This document shows positions 1 through 11,429 of a stretch of 64,000 nt of DNA, one piece after another. Under the pieces are notes generated by a model. The model worked only from the letters and a program-made list of their open reading frames with translations. It did no database searches and had not been told where the DNA came from. Numbering within the stretch: the first letter of the stretch is position 1; each line of letters starts with the position of its first letter. The translations under genes and the position numbers were made by a program. This DNA is from Agelaius tricolor (Eukaryota > Chordata > Aves > Passeriformes > Icteridae). Location: contig JALJCS010000001.1 of assembly GCA_023055355.1 (NCBI GenBank), forward strand, positions 24,241,881 to 24,305,880. The letters run 5' to 3'.

Positions 1-3000
1 TCATGTTTGCTAGAATTGTTTAATCACCAGTGGTCTGACCCTGAAAAAGACAGGGCACATTAGCTTTCTGTCACCCTGGATGGGAACTGAGGTTGCACAG
101 CATCTGGCAGGATGTTCTCAGCACCCCACAGAATTTGTGCTTTTAACTTAAGTCCCAGACCACATCTATTTTCTTCAGTATACTGCAAACATATAACTGC
201 AGTTAGCACAATTGGTACTTTCACTTTTAGCTGAAATGCCTCTACCCAGCAGGCAAACTAATAACCATGAGATGACATTGTGATGAATGACAATGCCTCC
301 AACAAAGTGCTTGAGCCATAAATGGAAAGAGACAGTAAGTTTCATCCTATTTTTTGAAATCGCATATGCTGCAAATCAGTTTCAAATGAAAATTAAATAA
401 TGCTTTTTAAGCTACAAATTACAACAGGCCCAATGCAATAAGGCGCCAACTTCTCTGTCCTCAGTTCTAGTTGTGGTTGGGAGTTTCAATACAATGCCTG
501 ATAGAAGACACATTAATTTGAGGGAATTTCCCTGTGATAAGACTGTTTCCAGTTGCATCTCTTAACAATCTTTCATTTTAAGGAATAAATAAAAGGAGGA
601 AAATGAGTAAAGGGCAGGAAAACGAGTAAAGAAAGATAAAATGTGCAAAGCACAATGAGTTTGGGGCACCCTTGTCCTGCTATCTGTACAGCTGAACAGT
701 CCATTGATTACGGTGGTGTTTCTCCTGACTCAAATTTACACAAATGGAACAGCATCAGCCCTTCAGATAACCATGATTTATGCCTTTCCTGGAAGTCACA
801 GCAGATAACAGTGCTGAACTCTACCTTCTCCTGTAGAAACACCTTGACATTTGTGACACAAGATATTCTCCTGGGAGTGATAGATATGATAATTTTGTAT
901 CAAGTGTTACAAATGGATTTTAAGAACTTGAAAACAATTGCATGTATAAGTTTGTAATTTTTCATTTTTTTGGAGTTTGAATTGGACTAATTTTCTATTC
1001 CAACCACACAATGTTAATGAAATAATTTACAGACTGATAGAAATATTGCTATTTTTCAAAGGTTTTTTGTCAGAATCCTGTCTTTTCAGTAAATGGAAAT
1101 ACTCAAAAAATAGTTCATACTCTTTCAGAAAGACTTAAAAAAATATTAAAACCCCATCAGAAAAAAATCATAGTCCTGACTTTGCAATGAACATCCAGTA
1201 TGTTGTCCATTTGCATGTTCATTCTTTGAACAGCTCTAAATCTATTACCTAGTCATTACCTAAAGAAAATAATATTTACAATAATTTCATCATCTGATTT
1301 TCCTTAATCTTTAGACAAAAAGAGATGTCTTTTTGCTTCACAGACAAATAGAAAGTCTTGCTGGGGAGGAATCTTCTTATGGGGTTACTCCTCAGGGTTC
1401 ACCACTCCCATCATTGGGCAGTTCCTGACCTCTGAAGGAAGAGGAGGAAGCCCATGCAAGCTGCCTTTCCATAGAGCTGACATGTTCTGATCCCCAGAAC
1501 CACAGCAGTAATACAGCTGAATTAACAGAGGGTTTGTCTATACCACGGGCACAGAAATTCCTTTACAGATTATGGAAAAAGCGGTTTCAGGGAATCTGTG
1601 CTGTCTGCTGAAAAAAAGATTTAATGAAGAATCAATGACCAAATTGAGCACTCGTCTCTTCTCAATGAAAGCCTTGTTTGAGTCAAAATTCCCCTCCGTG
1701 TTTGTAGCCAACTTGAGGAAGTTTAGAGGAGCAGCACCAGCTGAGGGGTAACTGCAGCACCATGTTTGGAGAATGCCTCCTGTTTGCTCGTGCTTCCCAA
1801 CATTCCTGAGCATGGTAAGCACTTGAGATTGCCACTGCTGGCCATGCCAGCTGGCTCGCCTTCCTTCTTCTGTTCTGCAGAAGAATCTTGGCCAGGGAAA
1901 CATGTTCAAAATGTGTTTCTGACACAGTGGTGGAAGACTTACAGCTATTGTTTGAAACAGGCAAGAAGAAATAGCTATATGTGTTCTCCTTGTTGGGAGG
2001 AATCACATGGTAATAAAAAAGTTCTGGATTTTCACTGCAGAAGGTCGGTGTGTTTTGAATCTGCAATGGAGACAATCTTAGCAGACTAATTTCAGTGGAA
2101 ATGCTTGTTTTGACAAGTGAGGAAACATAGCAATTACTAATGCATTTTGCCACTTGAGTCTTTCTTGACAAACATACCCAAGGATTGTAATATAAATACA
2201 TAACTGCTTTTCCTCATTTCAGCATGCCACTTGTGAACGATTTTGTCATAACAAAACCCATCTTCCCTGCTTTTCATTTATCTCCCTAAAATAGAAATGG
2301 TCTTTTTCCATTTACCCTGCTAGAATAAACATCTATTAATTCTCCCAGGTCACAAAACCTTCAGCTTCTGAAGGTTAGAAATGTCTGCACAGTATGCAAC
2401 TCCTTTGGTTTAGTTCTGCCTTGAATCAACTCTACAGAAAATGTCCAAATATTTGCCTGGTAATGGGAAAAATGAATGTAATTGATCCACAGCTCTTATG
2501 TACAACATCAAAGTACTTAGAGACAAGAAGCTATTGTAAGACAGTGACTAATAACTGTATGAGGGGATTTCCATTAGCAGGCCCACAAGGAAGATGATTC
2601 TAGTCTGTGAGTGCCTTGTGAAAAGTTAAAACTAATGTGAACTATACAAGGAGATTTTAATAAAACAAAAGTTGTGGAAAAGGGCATCATATTTTATGTG
2701 TATGACTTTGGGATACATCAATTACGGTCAGATGCAATCATAAATTATTTAAATTCACCGAATCCTCTGTAAAATCCTCCTGTAACACAATTTAAAGACT
2801 TCTACCCCAAATCCTTCAAATCACTGTGGTTTTGATAGCTGTGTAGATAGCAATCAGCAAAACTGAGTTACAATGAACAGTTCCAAAATCTCATGGGATG
2901 AATGGATTCTTTCCCTTACTCCAGAATATGCAACTTGATGGAAGTGTAGCAGTTCCCAGCACAGTGCTGCTTGTGAGGCTGACAAAGGTGAACTCTTGAG

Positions 3001-3346
3001 GTACCTGATACTGATAACTAGACAACATATTTAAAATGAAAGAAAAGATAAATAGAAGACTGTCCAGGGAGCTGATTCTGCCATCTTTGACTTTAATTTC
3101 ACTTTGCTCAAAATATTTAAACAGTGGCAGCAAATATTTGGCTCTGCAGAATCTTCTTCTCAGGAAGAAAATTGTATTTTGTATTTTCAAATTATTGTAC
3201 TGTTGTGTTGTATTGTATTTTCAAATTATTCCCAGATTAAAGTTGCATTTCCAGTTTTATTCAGGTTTAGGAAGCCTTTTGTAAGCCTCTGCTTAGATTA
3301 TTATCTTAGACCCCTACAGACAATAGTTTATCTTTACTTTTCTTAT
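1..3346. other. Non-coding block, no gene seen
   Basis: AT-rich unique sequence without recognisable repeats. Three open frames overlap at 1538-2201 on both strands, the longest being 172 codons on the minus strand (1683-2201). Their predicted proteins have no recognisable domain, low-complexity bias or conserved motif, and the frames contradict each other. I see no promoter or exon that I would defend here. Confidence 0.6.
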
Positions 3347-3447
3347 CATACTTACATATGCAAGGAGCATACAATAATTTCATCATACTTACATATGCAA
3401 GGAACATACAATAATTTCATCATACTTACACATGCAAGGAACATACA
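3347..3447. repeat. 37-bp minisatellite, about 2.7 copies
   Basis: Copies start at 3347, 3384 and 3421, each exactly 37 bp apart, and begin with CATACTTACATATGCAAGG. The first two copies differ at one visible base (GAGCAT versus GAACAT); the third has CACATG in place of TATATG-like sequence and decays into a short CATA-rich tail. The near identity points to a recent local tandem duplication. The repeat creates the overlapping open frames seen here on both strands, so those should not be read as genes. Confidence 0.95.
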
Positions 3448-5585
3448 TACATAGGTGCATTTCTTCCATATGACCCCATAGTCATCATAGTGTTCACTGC
3501 TAAAGCAGGTTTGGATTTTTTTCCCCCACAAGGTAAACTGTTCATCACAGAAGCACACATGCAGTGGAAGGGGGAAGAGAGAGTAAGACCATTCTTGTCT
3601 TTTCACAGTCTTTGTGGATAGCTAAAGTGTGGGACCCAGGGACCAGGCCCAGTCTTTGCCTGGAATCAGTGTGAAGAGAGAGGTAAAGAGCATGTTAAAT
3701 CATTCATTTCTTCTCCTTGCCTGAATTCCAGTGGGCCTGTCTGGAAGGAAGGAGATAGCTAGCTCCCTGAAAAGGCACATCACAAATTCTTCCCCATTTG
3801 AGCCAAAGGCTCACAGTACAAAGGATTGCATTTTTCTGAGACAGTGCTTTGTATGTGCTCCCTAATGTGGTTCAGCTTCCTTGCTGCCCCTTATTTCAGC
3901 CCATGTCTTAACGGTATAATTTAACCTTAAATTAGAGGCATATTTTACCCTTGTTTTGTATGCAGAAATTCCTTTGATGTAATTGGGAGCCCGTGCAAAG
4001 ATGGAGGGTTTATCATGGCCCTTTGAATGCATGTGACATGGCAATTTGTCCAAGACATATTCTCATGCAAGAAGAATGGGATCCCATTGTGGGAAAATCC
4101 AGGGCCAAACACTGCACAGAACTGACATCAATAGGATTGAACACAGTGTGAAGTTATGGCAAAATCTGATGTATTGGCTGGGGGGTTTTTTATACATCCA
4201 CTACTCTTGGTGTTGCTGATGGAGAGTGAATATCATATTGTCTGAAGAAACTCTAACTTCTGTTGCAAGAGGATGAAAGGGAGATGATCTCAAGAATCTC
4301 AGTGACCATTTTAATTGGATACATGTGGGCAGAGTCCAATCCAAATCTCACAGAAAACTGTAGAAGTGATTCTGATGGCTTTTGGATGAGTCCCACTATG
4401 AAATCTCAAAATTAGGATTTGAAATAGAGTAAGTGAGCACAGAAGTGACTGTCTCACCAGATAAAAAGGCATGACATAATTTCGAAATTGAACATGCTCT
4501 TTTCAATCAAATAATCTCCAGATTATTTTGATTTTTTTCCCCCATTCTTTCTTAATAAGGCAAGTTTTGCTGACCTTTATGCAGCCTCTCACAAGGAATT
4601 CATTTGAAGAGTAAAGTTCTAAGCCCAAACTAATCTACAGAATTTTAAAGAAACCCATAAGTAGAGACACAAAACTAACCCCATCTTATTTAGGCAGCAA
4701 TTTAAACAGTGTTGTTCCAACCCTTTGAGTGGTCACATCTCCTTTGTGAGCTCTCCACAGGGTCTTAATTTCTAGATACATTAAATTGTGTTTTTTCTTT
4801 TAGCACAATCCAGGATAACGCAATGGAAAACAGGAGGGACTGTCTTGAAAGTTCTGGGGTTTATGAAAGGCATGTGAGATAAGAAAATGTCAAGGAAAAC
4901 AGACCATGGGCAGAAGCAGATGTTCAGCTTATGGCCACATCTTTGATCCTTTCTTCGTTGCATGTCTCTTACATGATGTGTATACAGAGAGAGTAGAGCC
5001 TACATTGCTAATGTGCAGAAGTGAGGGTCGTCATGAACTCATAGGAGGATGGGTCTGTAAGTGGATTGAAAGGGGTCATAGAGTCAATATTTGCACCATT
5101 TTCTCATGAGAAAGTAGGTCCCATGTCAGCTAGAGCACAACCAGCACAGAGCTTCTAGCCCATATGTATGGCTAAACCTGGGTCAATAGCACTGCTAACC
5201 CTGAGGAAATATTTCAGTGTGTGCATGAGAGGCTCACTAGGAGCAATACCTGTGCCAGAGGCACACAACTATCCAGCAAACACCTATCTGAGGAACTTGA
5301 ACAATGCAGCTGGATGATTTCTATCAGGATGAGGATCTGGCTTTAAACGGGCAGAGGAAGAGAATTTTGAACATAAACAACATAAACATCTAAAATTGGT
5401 TCAGACTTTTGTTAGAAAAGCAGCATTTAAATTGCTGCAGAGAGCATGTGAACCTCCTTGTACCCGTGCATCAGCTCTCTGGATAATGTCTTTGGTATCT
5501 CACAGGTACTGAAGTTTGCCAGCTGCATGTTTCTGCAGCTGCTTTTTATTGAAAGACACAATAAACACTACAGTCGTGTAAATCC
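3448..5585. other. Non-coding block, nothing notable
   Basis: Unique AT-rich sequence. Only short chance open frames are present, and I see no repeat, exon or RNA gene. Confidence 0.55.
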
Positions 5586-5587
5586 CC

Positions 5588-5596
5588 TATAAATAG
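5588..5596 (+). promoter_or_regulatory. TATA-box-like motif
   Basis: The string TATAAATAG matches the TATA consensus well and is flanked by CCCC and CTGCAG. A PstI-like CTGCAG and a TGCAGCTGC palindrome lie just upstream (about 5530-5545). No coding exon follows. A matching motif is expected by chance in AT-rich DNA, so a promoter role is only possible. Confidence 0.15.
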
Positions 5597-5705
5597 CTGC
5601 AGCAAAAGCCATCTCTGAGCCCTGTTCAAAGTTAAACACCCTACTAACTTTCTAGCCCCTCTCTACTAGCTTGTAAATTGTGTACAGTACTAATAGTTAC
5701 CCTTT

Positions 5706-5759
5706 TTGAAGTGATTTGGGATCATCTAATGAGAAGCACTATATATTAGTAAAGTCCAA
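5706..5759 (+). repeat. Degraded SINE 3-prime tail
   Basis: The stretch reads GAAGTGATTTGGGATCATCT followed by AATGAGAAGCACTATATATT. This matches the layout of an old SINE/LINE-type 3-prime tail seen widely in vertebrate genomes: a CGCTTTGGGATC-like block, a GATGA(A/G)AGGCGCTATATAA-like block, then an A-rich or ATT-rich end. The CpGs have decayed to TpG/CpA, as expected of an ancient insertion. A possible SINE body (about 5640-5705) upstream is too diverged for me to assign. Family name is not claimed. Confidence 0.5.
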
Positions 5760-5770
5760 AACATTGAAAA

Positions 5771-7140
5771 TAGTTACTTATTTATTTCTCATAATTTCTG
5801 AACCATCATTTCCAATCCACCTCTATTGTTCCCAGCAAGCAACTAAAATAATTAACAGCAGACAGCCTATTAAGAAATAGAAAGTGTTTTGGTTACTTGC
5901 TATTTGTGGGATATATTGTTCCAGCATGGGAGCAGCCAACTGCAGTTGGGAGTATATTTTGTACACTACAGAAATTTTAGCTCCAATGTTTACCACGTTC
6001 TGGATCTGGAAAAGTTCTGAGACTGTTCAATGTCCCAAATTTTGTTGCTTACAATGAATAACTCTGACTAAATAAGCTCTGTTTAAGTGCCATAATTTTA
6101 CACCAGTTTAAGCCAACCTTTTTACTTTCAACAGAATCTTTATCCCCAGATCTTTCTTTTACCCAATGGAGCCCTTCAGTTCTTTCCAGAACTTTTGGGT
6201 CTATCACTTTTCAGAGATGGAGATGACTCTGATGCAGGACATATACAAAGCAACAAAAATACCATAAAGTTAGCATTTGTAGCAATTTTTTTAAGTAAAA
6301 AGTTAAAACAGAGAACAGCCTGAGTTATCCTAAACACAAATAACATGTAAGACTTGTCTGTGTGTGCTGTGAGACACTGCAAGTAAGACACTACAAAGCA
6401 GAGGAAGGACTGCAGATAGAGCAGTCATCTGGCTCTAGACAGGAAGAAGAATAATTTTCTCCCAGGTGTCTTACAGGTTAAGATATCCCAATGAAACAAA
6501 ATTACATTGCCTTCATTTTGAAATTGTTTTTCAGACGTGAAGAAAGGCTACTTGTGCCTGCAAGTTTGCATTTGTTCTGAGGTTATTAGTTGTTCTGATA
6601 AAACCTATTATTTTTACTTGTGGTTATTTCCCATTTTTCTAAGCAGAAAAGTTACCATTGCTAGGGACAGGGTTTGAGTGGTCTTACTTGAAAGGAAATT
6701 TATGGCCTTGGGAATGGGGTGGTATGTGGCATGGATATCTAGGAGGACAGAAAAGAATAGACCATCCTAGGAAGACTTCTCAAGGGAAAGATAGGAGAAT
6801 GACTAAAATATCTTCTGGGACCAACACCATCCTTCCCCCTGACAAATTTCTGACCAGAAACACTAAAAATTAGAATCACACAAAACTGTTTTCTAGTAGG
6901 GTCTTGATGTCATCCTTGGACAGCATTTTCTTGGAGCTTGAGCCCTAGCCAAACTGCCCTAGTGCTCTGCTTCCCTCAGCACTGCTGTTGTTCTTTGCAC
7001 ATCTCAATGCTGTGTTTGGACAAATCTACTTAATGATGTCAAACAGAGACAGAGAACAGTGGTGGACATGCAGCACAGACAGAGAATGCTTTCCATGAGG
7101 TATCAGCTGCTGCTTTTAATTAACCAAGAGCTAAGTGGAT
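5771..7140. other. Non-coding block, nothing notable
   Basis: Unique sequence with chance open frames only. No repeat or exon recognised. Confidence 0.55.
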
Positions 7141-7253
7141 TCCTACCCAACCTGAGAGCAGCAGCTTCGCAGATACTCCTGCAGTTAATCCCATGCTAAC
7201 AAGGATGGTAGGCATCCTGAGGAGCCTGGCAGGAGGTTATTATAGGATAACTG

Positions 7254-7524
7254 CTAACTTTTCTCCTGCAGTCCCCTTGAAATGCCTCTTGGAGACCCAG
7301 GGTATCTGTTTGCTTGTTCCATGGCTAAGACACTGTGTGGTGCATCCTGCAGGGCCTTGTCGGTGCTCCTCAGCCTCAGCCACCTGTGACTTCAGGCCAC
7401 CCAGGCCCTGCAGGAGGTGGTTGCTCTCCTCACTCATTTTTCCTTTGGGCTCCTTTCTGGAGTAGTTAACAAGGCCCCTAGCTGGGATTGCCTGTCTCCT
7501 GGCAGCTGTCTGAAGAGCACCAGC
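7254..7524 (-). pseudogene. Possible decayed coiled-coil coding fragment
   Basis: On the minus strand the frame is open from 7524 through an ATG at 7437 and reads as an acidic, leucine/glutamine-rich stretch (LLQGLGGLKSQVAEAEEH). Shifting by one base just after that string gives a second open stretch beginning DKALQDAPHSVLAMEQANR, which continues the same coiled-coil-like character to a stop at 7254. Two adjoining frames with matching composition suggest an old coding sequence broken by a one-base indel. The patch is also GC-richer than its surroundings. I do not recognise the parent protein, and GC-rich sequence can mimic this, so a chance reading remains likely enough to keep confidence low. 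Confidence 0.22.
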
Positions 7525-7560
7525 TCAGTTAGCCAAAACTGCCCCTGAGGACCACAATGA

Positions 7561-8290
7561 CTGTATTGCTCAGATAGCTTTTGGGGATAATGACTTGAGC
7601 TAAGGGATACCCTTGATTAGCCACTATGCCAAGGATTGATATCATTATTGATACCAGAAAAAATATTTAAGGTATCAAATATATGGTTCCAACTTGTTTT
7701 TTTATAGTTCTTTCCATTTCAATTTCTAGATCATCAGTTAAAAGTAGGAGGATTTGAACTGGACTATTTAATTCCGCAAGACACAGTCCCTTCCCTGTTG
7801 CTTTTTTTTTTCTCTTCTATTCATCACCTGCATGGTAGAGAGGATGATTTCTCCCTAGGGAGAAATAATAAATGAATTATAAAAGCATGCATTGTAATTT
7901 TTTAGAAATGGAATATGCTTCACACGCCTACTGAGTGATGTGCATGAAAATCCATGTAGTGTACATGTTACAGAAGAAGGCTTTTTTGTAAGATTTTTTT
8001 TTTAATGACCTGTGCTTAGAATACTAAAATTGAAACCTTGCTCTGGGTGGTCTTTATTTTTGGCTGAAGCCTCGTAATAGTTCCATAAATATTAATTTAT
8101 GAAGAATGCAGAACACAAGTGAATGTAGAACTGACCACTTTCTTGGTGCTCTCATATTACTTAAGCTGTATTATTATTATTATTTTCTTAGAGAACAGTG
8201 GGAATACTGTTAAAAAAATTAAATGGGACTTTTATCATTGAAAAAGTTTGTGGTTTGCTTATTTGGATGAAAAAAAAAATCAACTGAGCA
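7561..8290. other. Non-coding block with (TTA)n
   Basis: AT-rich sequence with several short T and A runs. A (TTA)5-like microsatellite occupies 8169-8186. A TTATTA run can be the end of an old SINE or LINE, but no element body is recognisable upstream. Confidence 0.5.
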
Positions 8291-8299
8291 CATGCAAAT

Positions 8300-8830
8300 A
8301 ACTTCAGAAATAAAGTTCAACAGTACTAGTTTTGACACCAGCCCCGTTTGTTTCCTCTGAAATGTTTAGCCAGTCCAGCAGCCAGATATTTCAAGAACAG
8401 CCTCACAAGTGAAGATTAAATGTGTGTGTTTTTATAAAACAATGACATCTTGTTTTCAAAGTCCTGCAAGCTTAAAATGGATATTAGAGCAGTCACATAT
8501 AAACTGCAGTTCCCAAGGACAACTGTTTAGCTTAAGTGCCATTTAATGTTCTTCTAAATGGTTCTGCTGTTTAGTGTGCAATATATCTTCTAGATTAGAC
8601 CTTTAATCCTTTACATTGTGCTTGCTGTGTCAAAGAGGGCTTCATGCCAACTTCTTTCTATTGGTGGGTCTCATTCTCTCTCTTTCAACAGGCCATGATG
8701 AACATCAAAGTCTTGTTTTGCCTCTTTGAATCCAAACAAGAAATCCAGATAAAACTAAAAGTTTTTGTGAACTAAAACTTTAAACAGTTTAATGTGTTTC
8801 CCCCTTTGTTTCTGCTTTAATTTTAGTACT
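8300..8830. promoter_or_regulatory. Candidate conserved non-coding element
   Basis: The segment is repeat-free, has balanced composition without homopolymers, and is dense in AT-rich core motifs of homeodomain and forkhead type (TTTAATG, TAAACA, AACAATG). Such texture is typical of vertebrate conserved non-coding elements. This is a judgement by eye only; no alignment was available. Confidence 0.15.
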
Positions 8831-8839
8831 TTTATGAGC

Positions 8840-10390
8840 ACAAAGAAGTAGAAGAAAAACCAAAAATAGTTTATAAAGTGTTGTTTTTTTTATAAATGTA
8901 AAAAAATTGATATAGATTAGTTGGATCCTTATGATGCTAATAAGGACTTCAGAGTGCTCTGGCTTTCACACCTCAGTGCCTTAAGTAGAAGAGACACAAT
9001 GCCATAGAGAAATTACCTGGTGCACCATGTTTAAGCAGAGCAAGGTATAAAATTAAGCCCAGCTTTGATGCTTAAGGCACATCAGTTTATGCTGAGCCAG
9101 CAGTTCCATCTACTAACCAGTTACTGATAGATCTTAAGTGTAAGTACTGCTTTGCAGCATAAGTCAATAGTGGGTTTCCAGAAACTAGCTCTGAATTTCT
9201 TAGTCTTGGCTATTCTCATATTTGCTCCTGAGAGGAAAATAAATTTGCCCTGTACGGCCTCAAAAGCAAAAACATCTGCTGGTATTATGAGCAGCCCTAT
9301 TGTCCAAGCTCAGCAGCAGGGAGGTCTGCACTTGTTCAGTTCTGTTTTCCTGCTAAGCATCGAGAAAGCCTGTGGGAATCATTATCAAGGCTCTTGAGGG
9401 CAGCTGGGGAATGAATTCACCTTTTTGGTGCAGCCAAATGTCCTGGCTAGTAGCAATTTATGCTTCATACCATGTAGGAGACCCACGTTTGGGGAAGTTT
9501 GGAAAACTTGCTCCAAAGCCAGTGATGGATAGCAGCCATGGGCTAAGGAAGGACATGGCTCTGGGAAGGTTTGCTGTGGTAGCTGGCAGCTGAAGGACAT
9601 GGGAAGCTAAGACTCAGTGGGTGGTGGGGATAAAAAAATAATGGTGGAGCCAGCGCCCTTGGTTAGAAGAAATCCCAACTCACTTGGTCTGATTCATTAA
9701 CCTGAACATCTGACTAAAGGAGGAGAGCATTTCCCACTTCTTGCCACCCACTCCAGTCGCTTCATCAGTTACAAAATGTCTACACTCAGAGACCTGGGGC
9801 CTCACATTGTTATTTTTATTATCCTTGCCTATAACCTATAAACAGGTACCTTTGTTTTGTAATTAGGAGTAAAATTGAGAAAAGGAATATATTTCACTTC
9901 TTCTTTTTTCTTTTTTTTAAACTTGCATTTCTGTTATTTAGTTCAGAGCTTATGAGTAAGAAATAAATTTCATATTTGGGACCAGATGTACGCACACCCA
10001 GAAGCTGAAGTTTATCTCAAAATTTTTAATTATCAGATGTTATTCACATTTGGACTTGAATATTAACAAAATCTGTGACCAGATGTCAGCTATCTAAGAA
10101 GAAACAAAGTCCAAGTAGCACTGACTAGGAAAGCAAACAAACCTCTTCCTGTAAGCACAGAACCTCCAGGTTTCCATCCAAGTTGATGTTTCTGCCAGCA
10201 CTGACGAGGAATCCATTCAGTCCTCAGGTTTCTTGGTGGTCCTTTAATTTTTTTCCTTTTAGGCTCATGAGTGAAAAATAGCATCAGCTGTGTTCTCTCA
10301 ATCCCATTCACCTTGTACTTTGGTTTCACCAAGCACTGAAGGCTTTCCAAACCTGCCTGGCAGGTCCATAAGAGAACACCTTCCAAACTT
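8840..10390. other. Non-coding block, nothing notable
   Basis: Unique sequence. Overlapping short frames on both strands around 9152-9600 show no domain and look like chance. Confidence 0.5.
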
Positions 10391-10433
10391 AAGCCTTTCC
10401 ATTCAGAACCAAGCCTTTCCATTCAGAACCAAG
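10391..10433. repeat. 20-bp perfect tandem duplication
   Basis: AAGCCTTTCCATTCAGAACC occurs twice back to back (10391-10410 and 10411-10430) followed by AAG. The copies are identical, which indicates a very recent slippage or local duplication event that may be polymorphic. Confidence 0.95.
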
Positions 10434-10519
10434 ACCCAAGCCTGCTCTAATGGAAATTTTCAGCCTCTGTCTGAAAATATTTTCAGAAATGTAATTATTT
10501 TCTTGATATACTCAGCTCC

Positions 10520-10855
10520 ATGGTGATTTTTTTTCAACATGGTATTGTTGTAAAGATGTTCATATGGAACGGTTTAATTGTTGATGTGGCAGATGTCCTG
10601 TCAAAGGGAGGACAACCAGTAATGGTCGAGTTTGTTGTCAGGGTGTGTTCTTCTGTTCATAGAAAGTTGTGTCACTCCTTGCAGCTGCAGCCACAAAGCA
10701 ACCAAAAATCAAGGATTAGCCAAGGTAACTCTGGTGACTTCCCCAAGGAACTGCTGGCAGATTGGGTCACTGATCTCCAGCTAGACATATACACAACCCC
10801 GGTGATAAGGGACTGTAACAAAAATAGACCTGTCAGGAACCGTGAGGCAGGATAA
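10520..10855 (+). other. Unassigned 111-codon open frame
   Basis: An ATG-started frame of 111 codons with a mixed, soluble-protein-like composition. Its middle and end (for example LLADWVTDLQLDIY) look less random than other open frames here. No signal peptide, membrane span or known motif is visible. No clear acceptor precedes it; an AAG|GTAACT donor-like site lies inside at about 10720. It could be a degraded retroelement or retrocopy fragment, or chance. Confidence 0.15.
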
Positions 10856-10893
10856 AGCATTCCCATTTCACTCCAGACAGGGGTTTTGCTTAC

Positions 10894-10995
10894 CTGTCTT
10901 AAAAGATCTTCATGAAGAGACTCCACAGTTGCCTTAGGCAGTCTTTCCCTGTGCTTGTGTTCCCTCAGTGAACATGCTGTCCCAAAAACATTGCT
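10894..10995 (-). other. Candidate exon end with strong donor
   Basis: On the minus strand a 34-codon frame runs from just after a TAG at 10996-10998 to a strong donor, AGACAG|GTAAGC, with the GT at 10892-10893. The reading ends VESLHEDLLRQ exactly at the junction, in phase 0. A convincing polypyrimidine tract and acceptor upstream on this strand are lacking, which argues against a functional exon. No homologue recognised. Confidence 0.12.
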
Positions 10996-11149
10996 CTAAT
11001 CTTTCTTCCCACAGTATTTGATGCTCCTACTCGAACACATAATTTTTTTCCCTATCTCCCTTGCATGTGGGAATTAGCTTGTTCCCTTCCTCTTTGCAAC
11101 AACCTTTCATATCCTTGCATACTGTTTATCAGAGCTCCACTCAGTCTTC

Positions 11150-11425
11150 CTAGCCCGTGCTAACAGACGGAGGAAATCTCCAGTTAACAGGAAGATGGTG
11201 TAGCTGCCTTCCTATCAGCCCACCCTCGACTTCAGTGAGATAAGTGGGATTTGGAGCTCTGGTGAATTTTGACGAGCACAACAGCCCCTTGAGGGGCTTT
11301 CTGAGATAAAGTAGCGGTGAAGTTGTTCGAATTTATCTTGAGGATATAAATGGATAGTGCTCATAACCAGAGTGGGGGGCATATAAAGATAGCTGGGCTG
11401 TTCCTCCTATGCCTCTGATTTGTGC
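11150..11425. promoter_or_regulatory. Candidate regulatory element with TATA motif
   Basis: The stretch has more CpG than its neighbours (ACGG, TCGA, GACGAG, GCGG, TTCGAA), two GATA-type sites (GAGATAAG, GAGATAAAG), a 7+2+7 palindrome AGCCCCTTGAGGGGCT at 11283-11298, and a TATAAAG at 11382-11388 preceded by GTGGGGGGC. This combination resembles an enhancer or core promoter. No exon follows that I can support. Confidence 0.2.
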
Positions 11426-11429
11426 TGCA

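Noticed and set aside
1683..2201. 172-codon minus-strand open frame as a gene
   Set aside because: Overlaps open frames on both strands, has no recognisable domain, and no supporting splice or start context.
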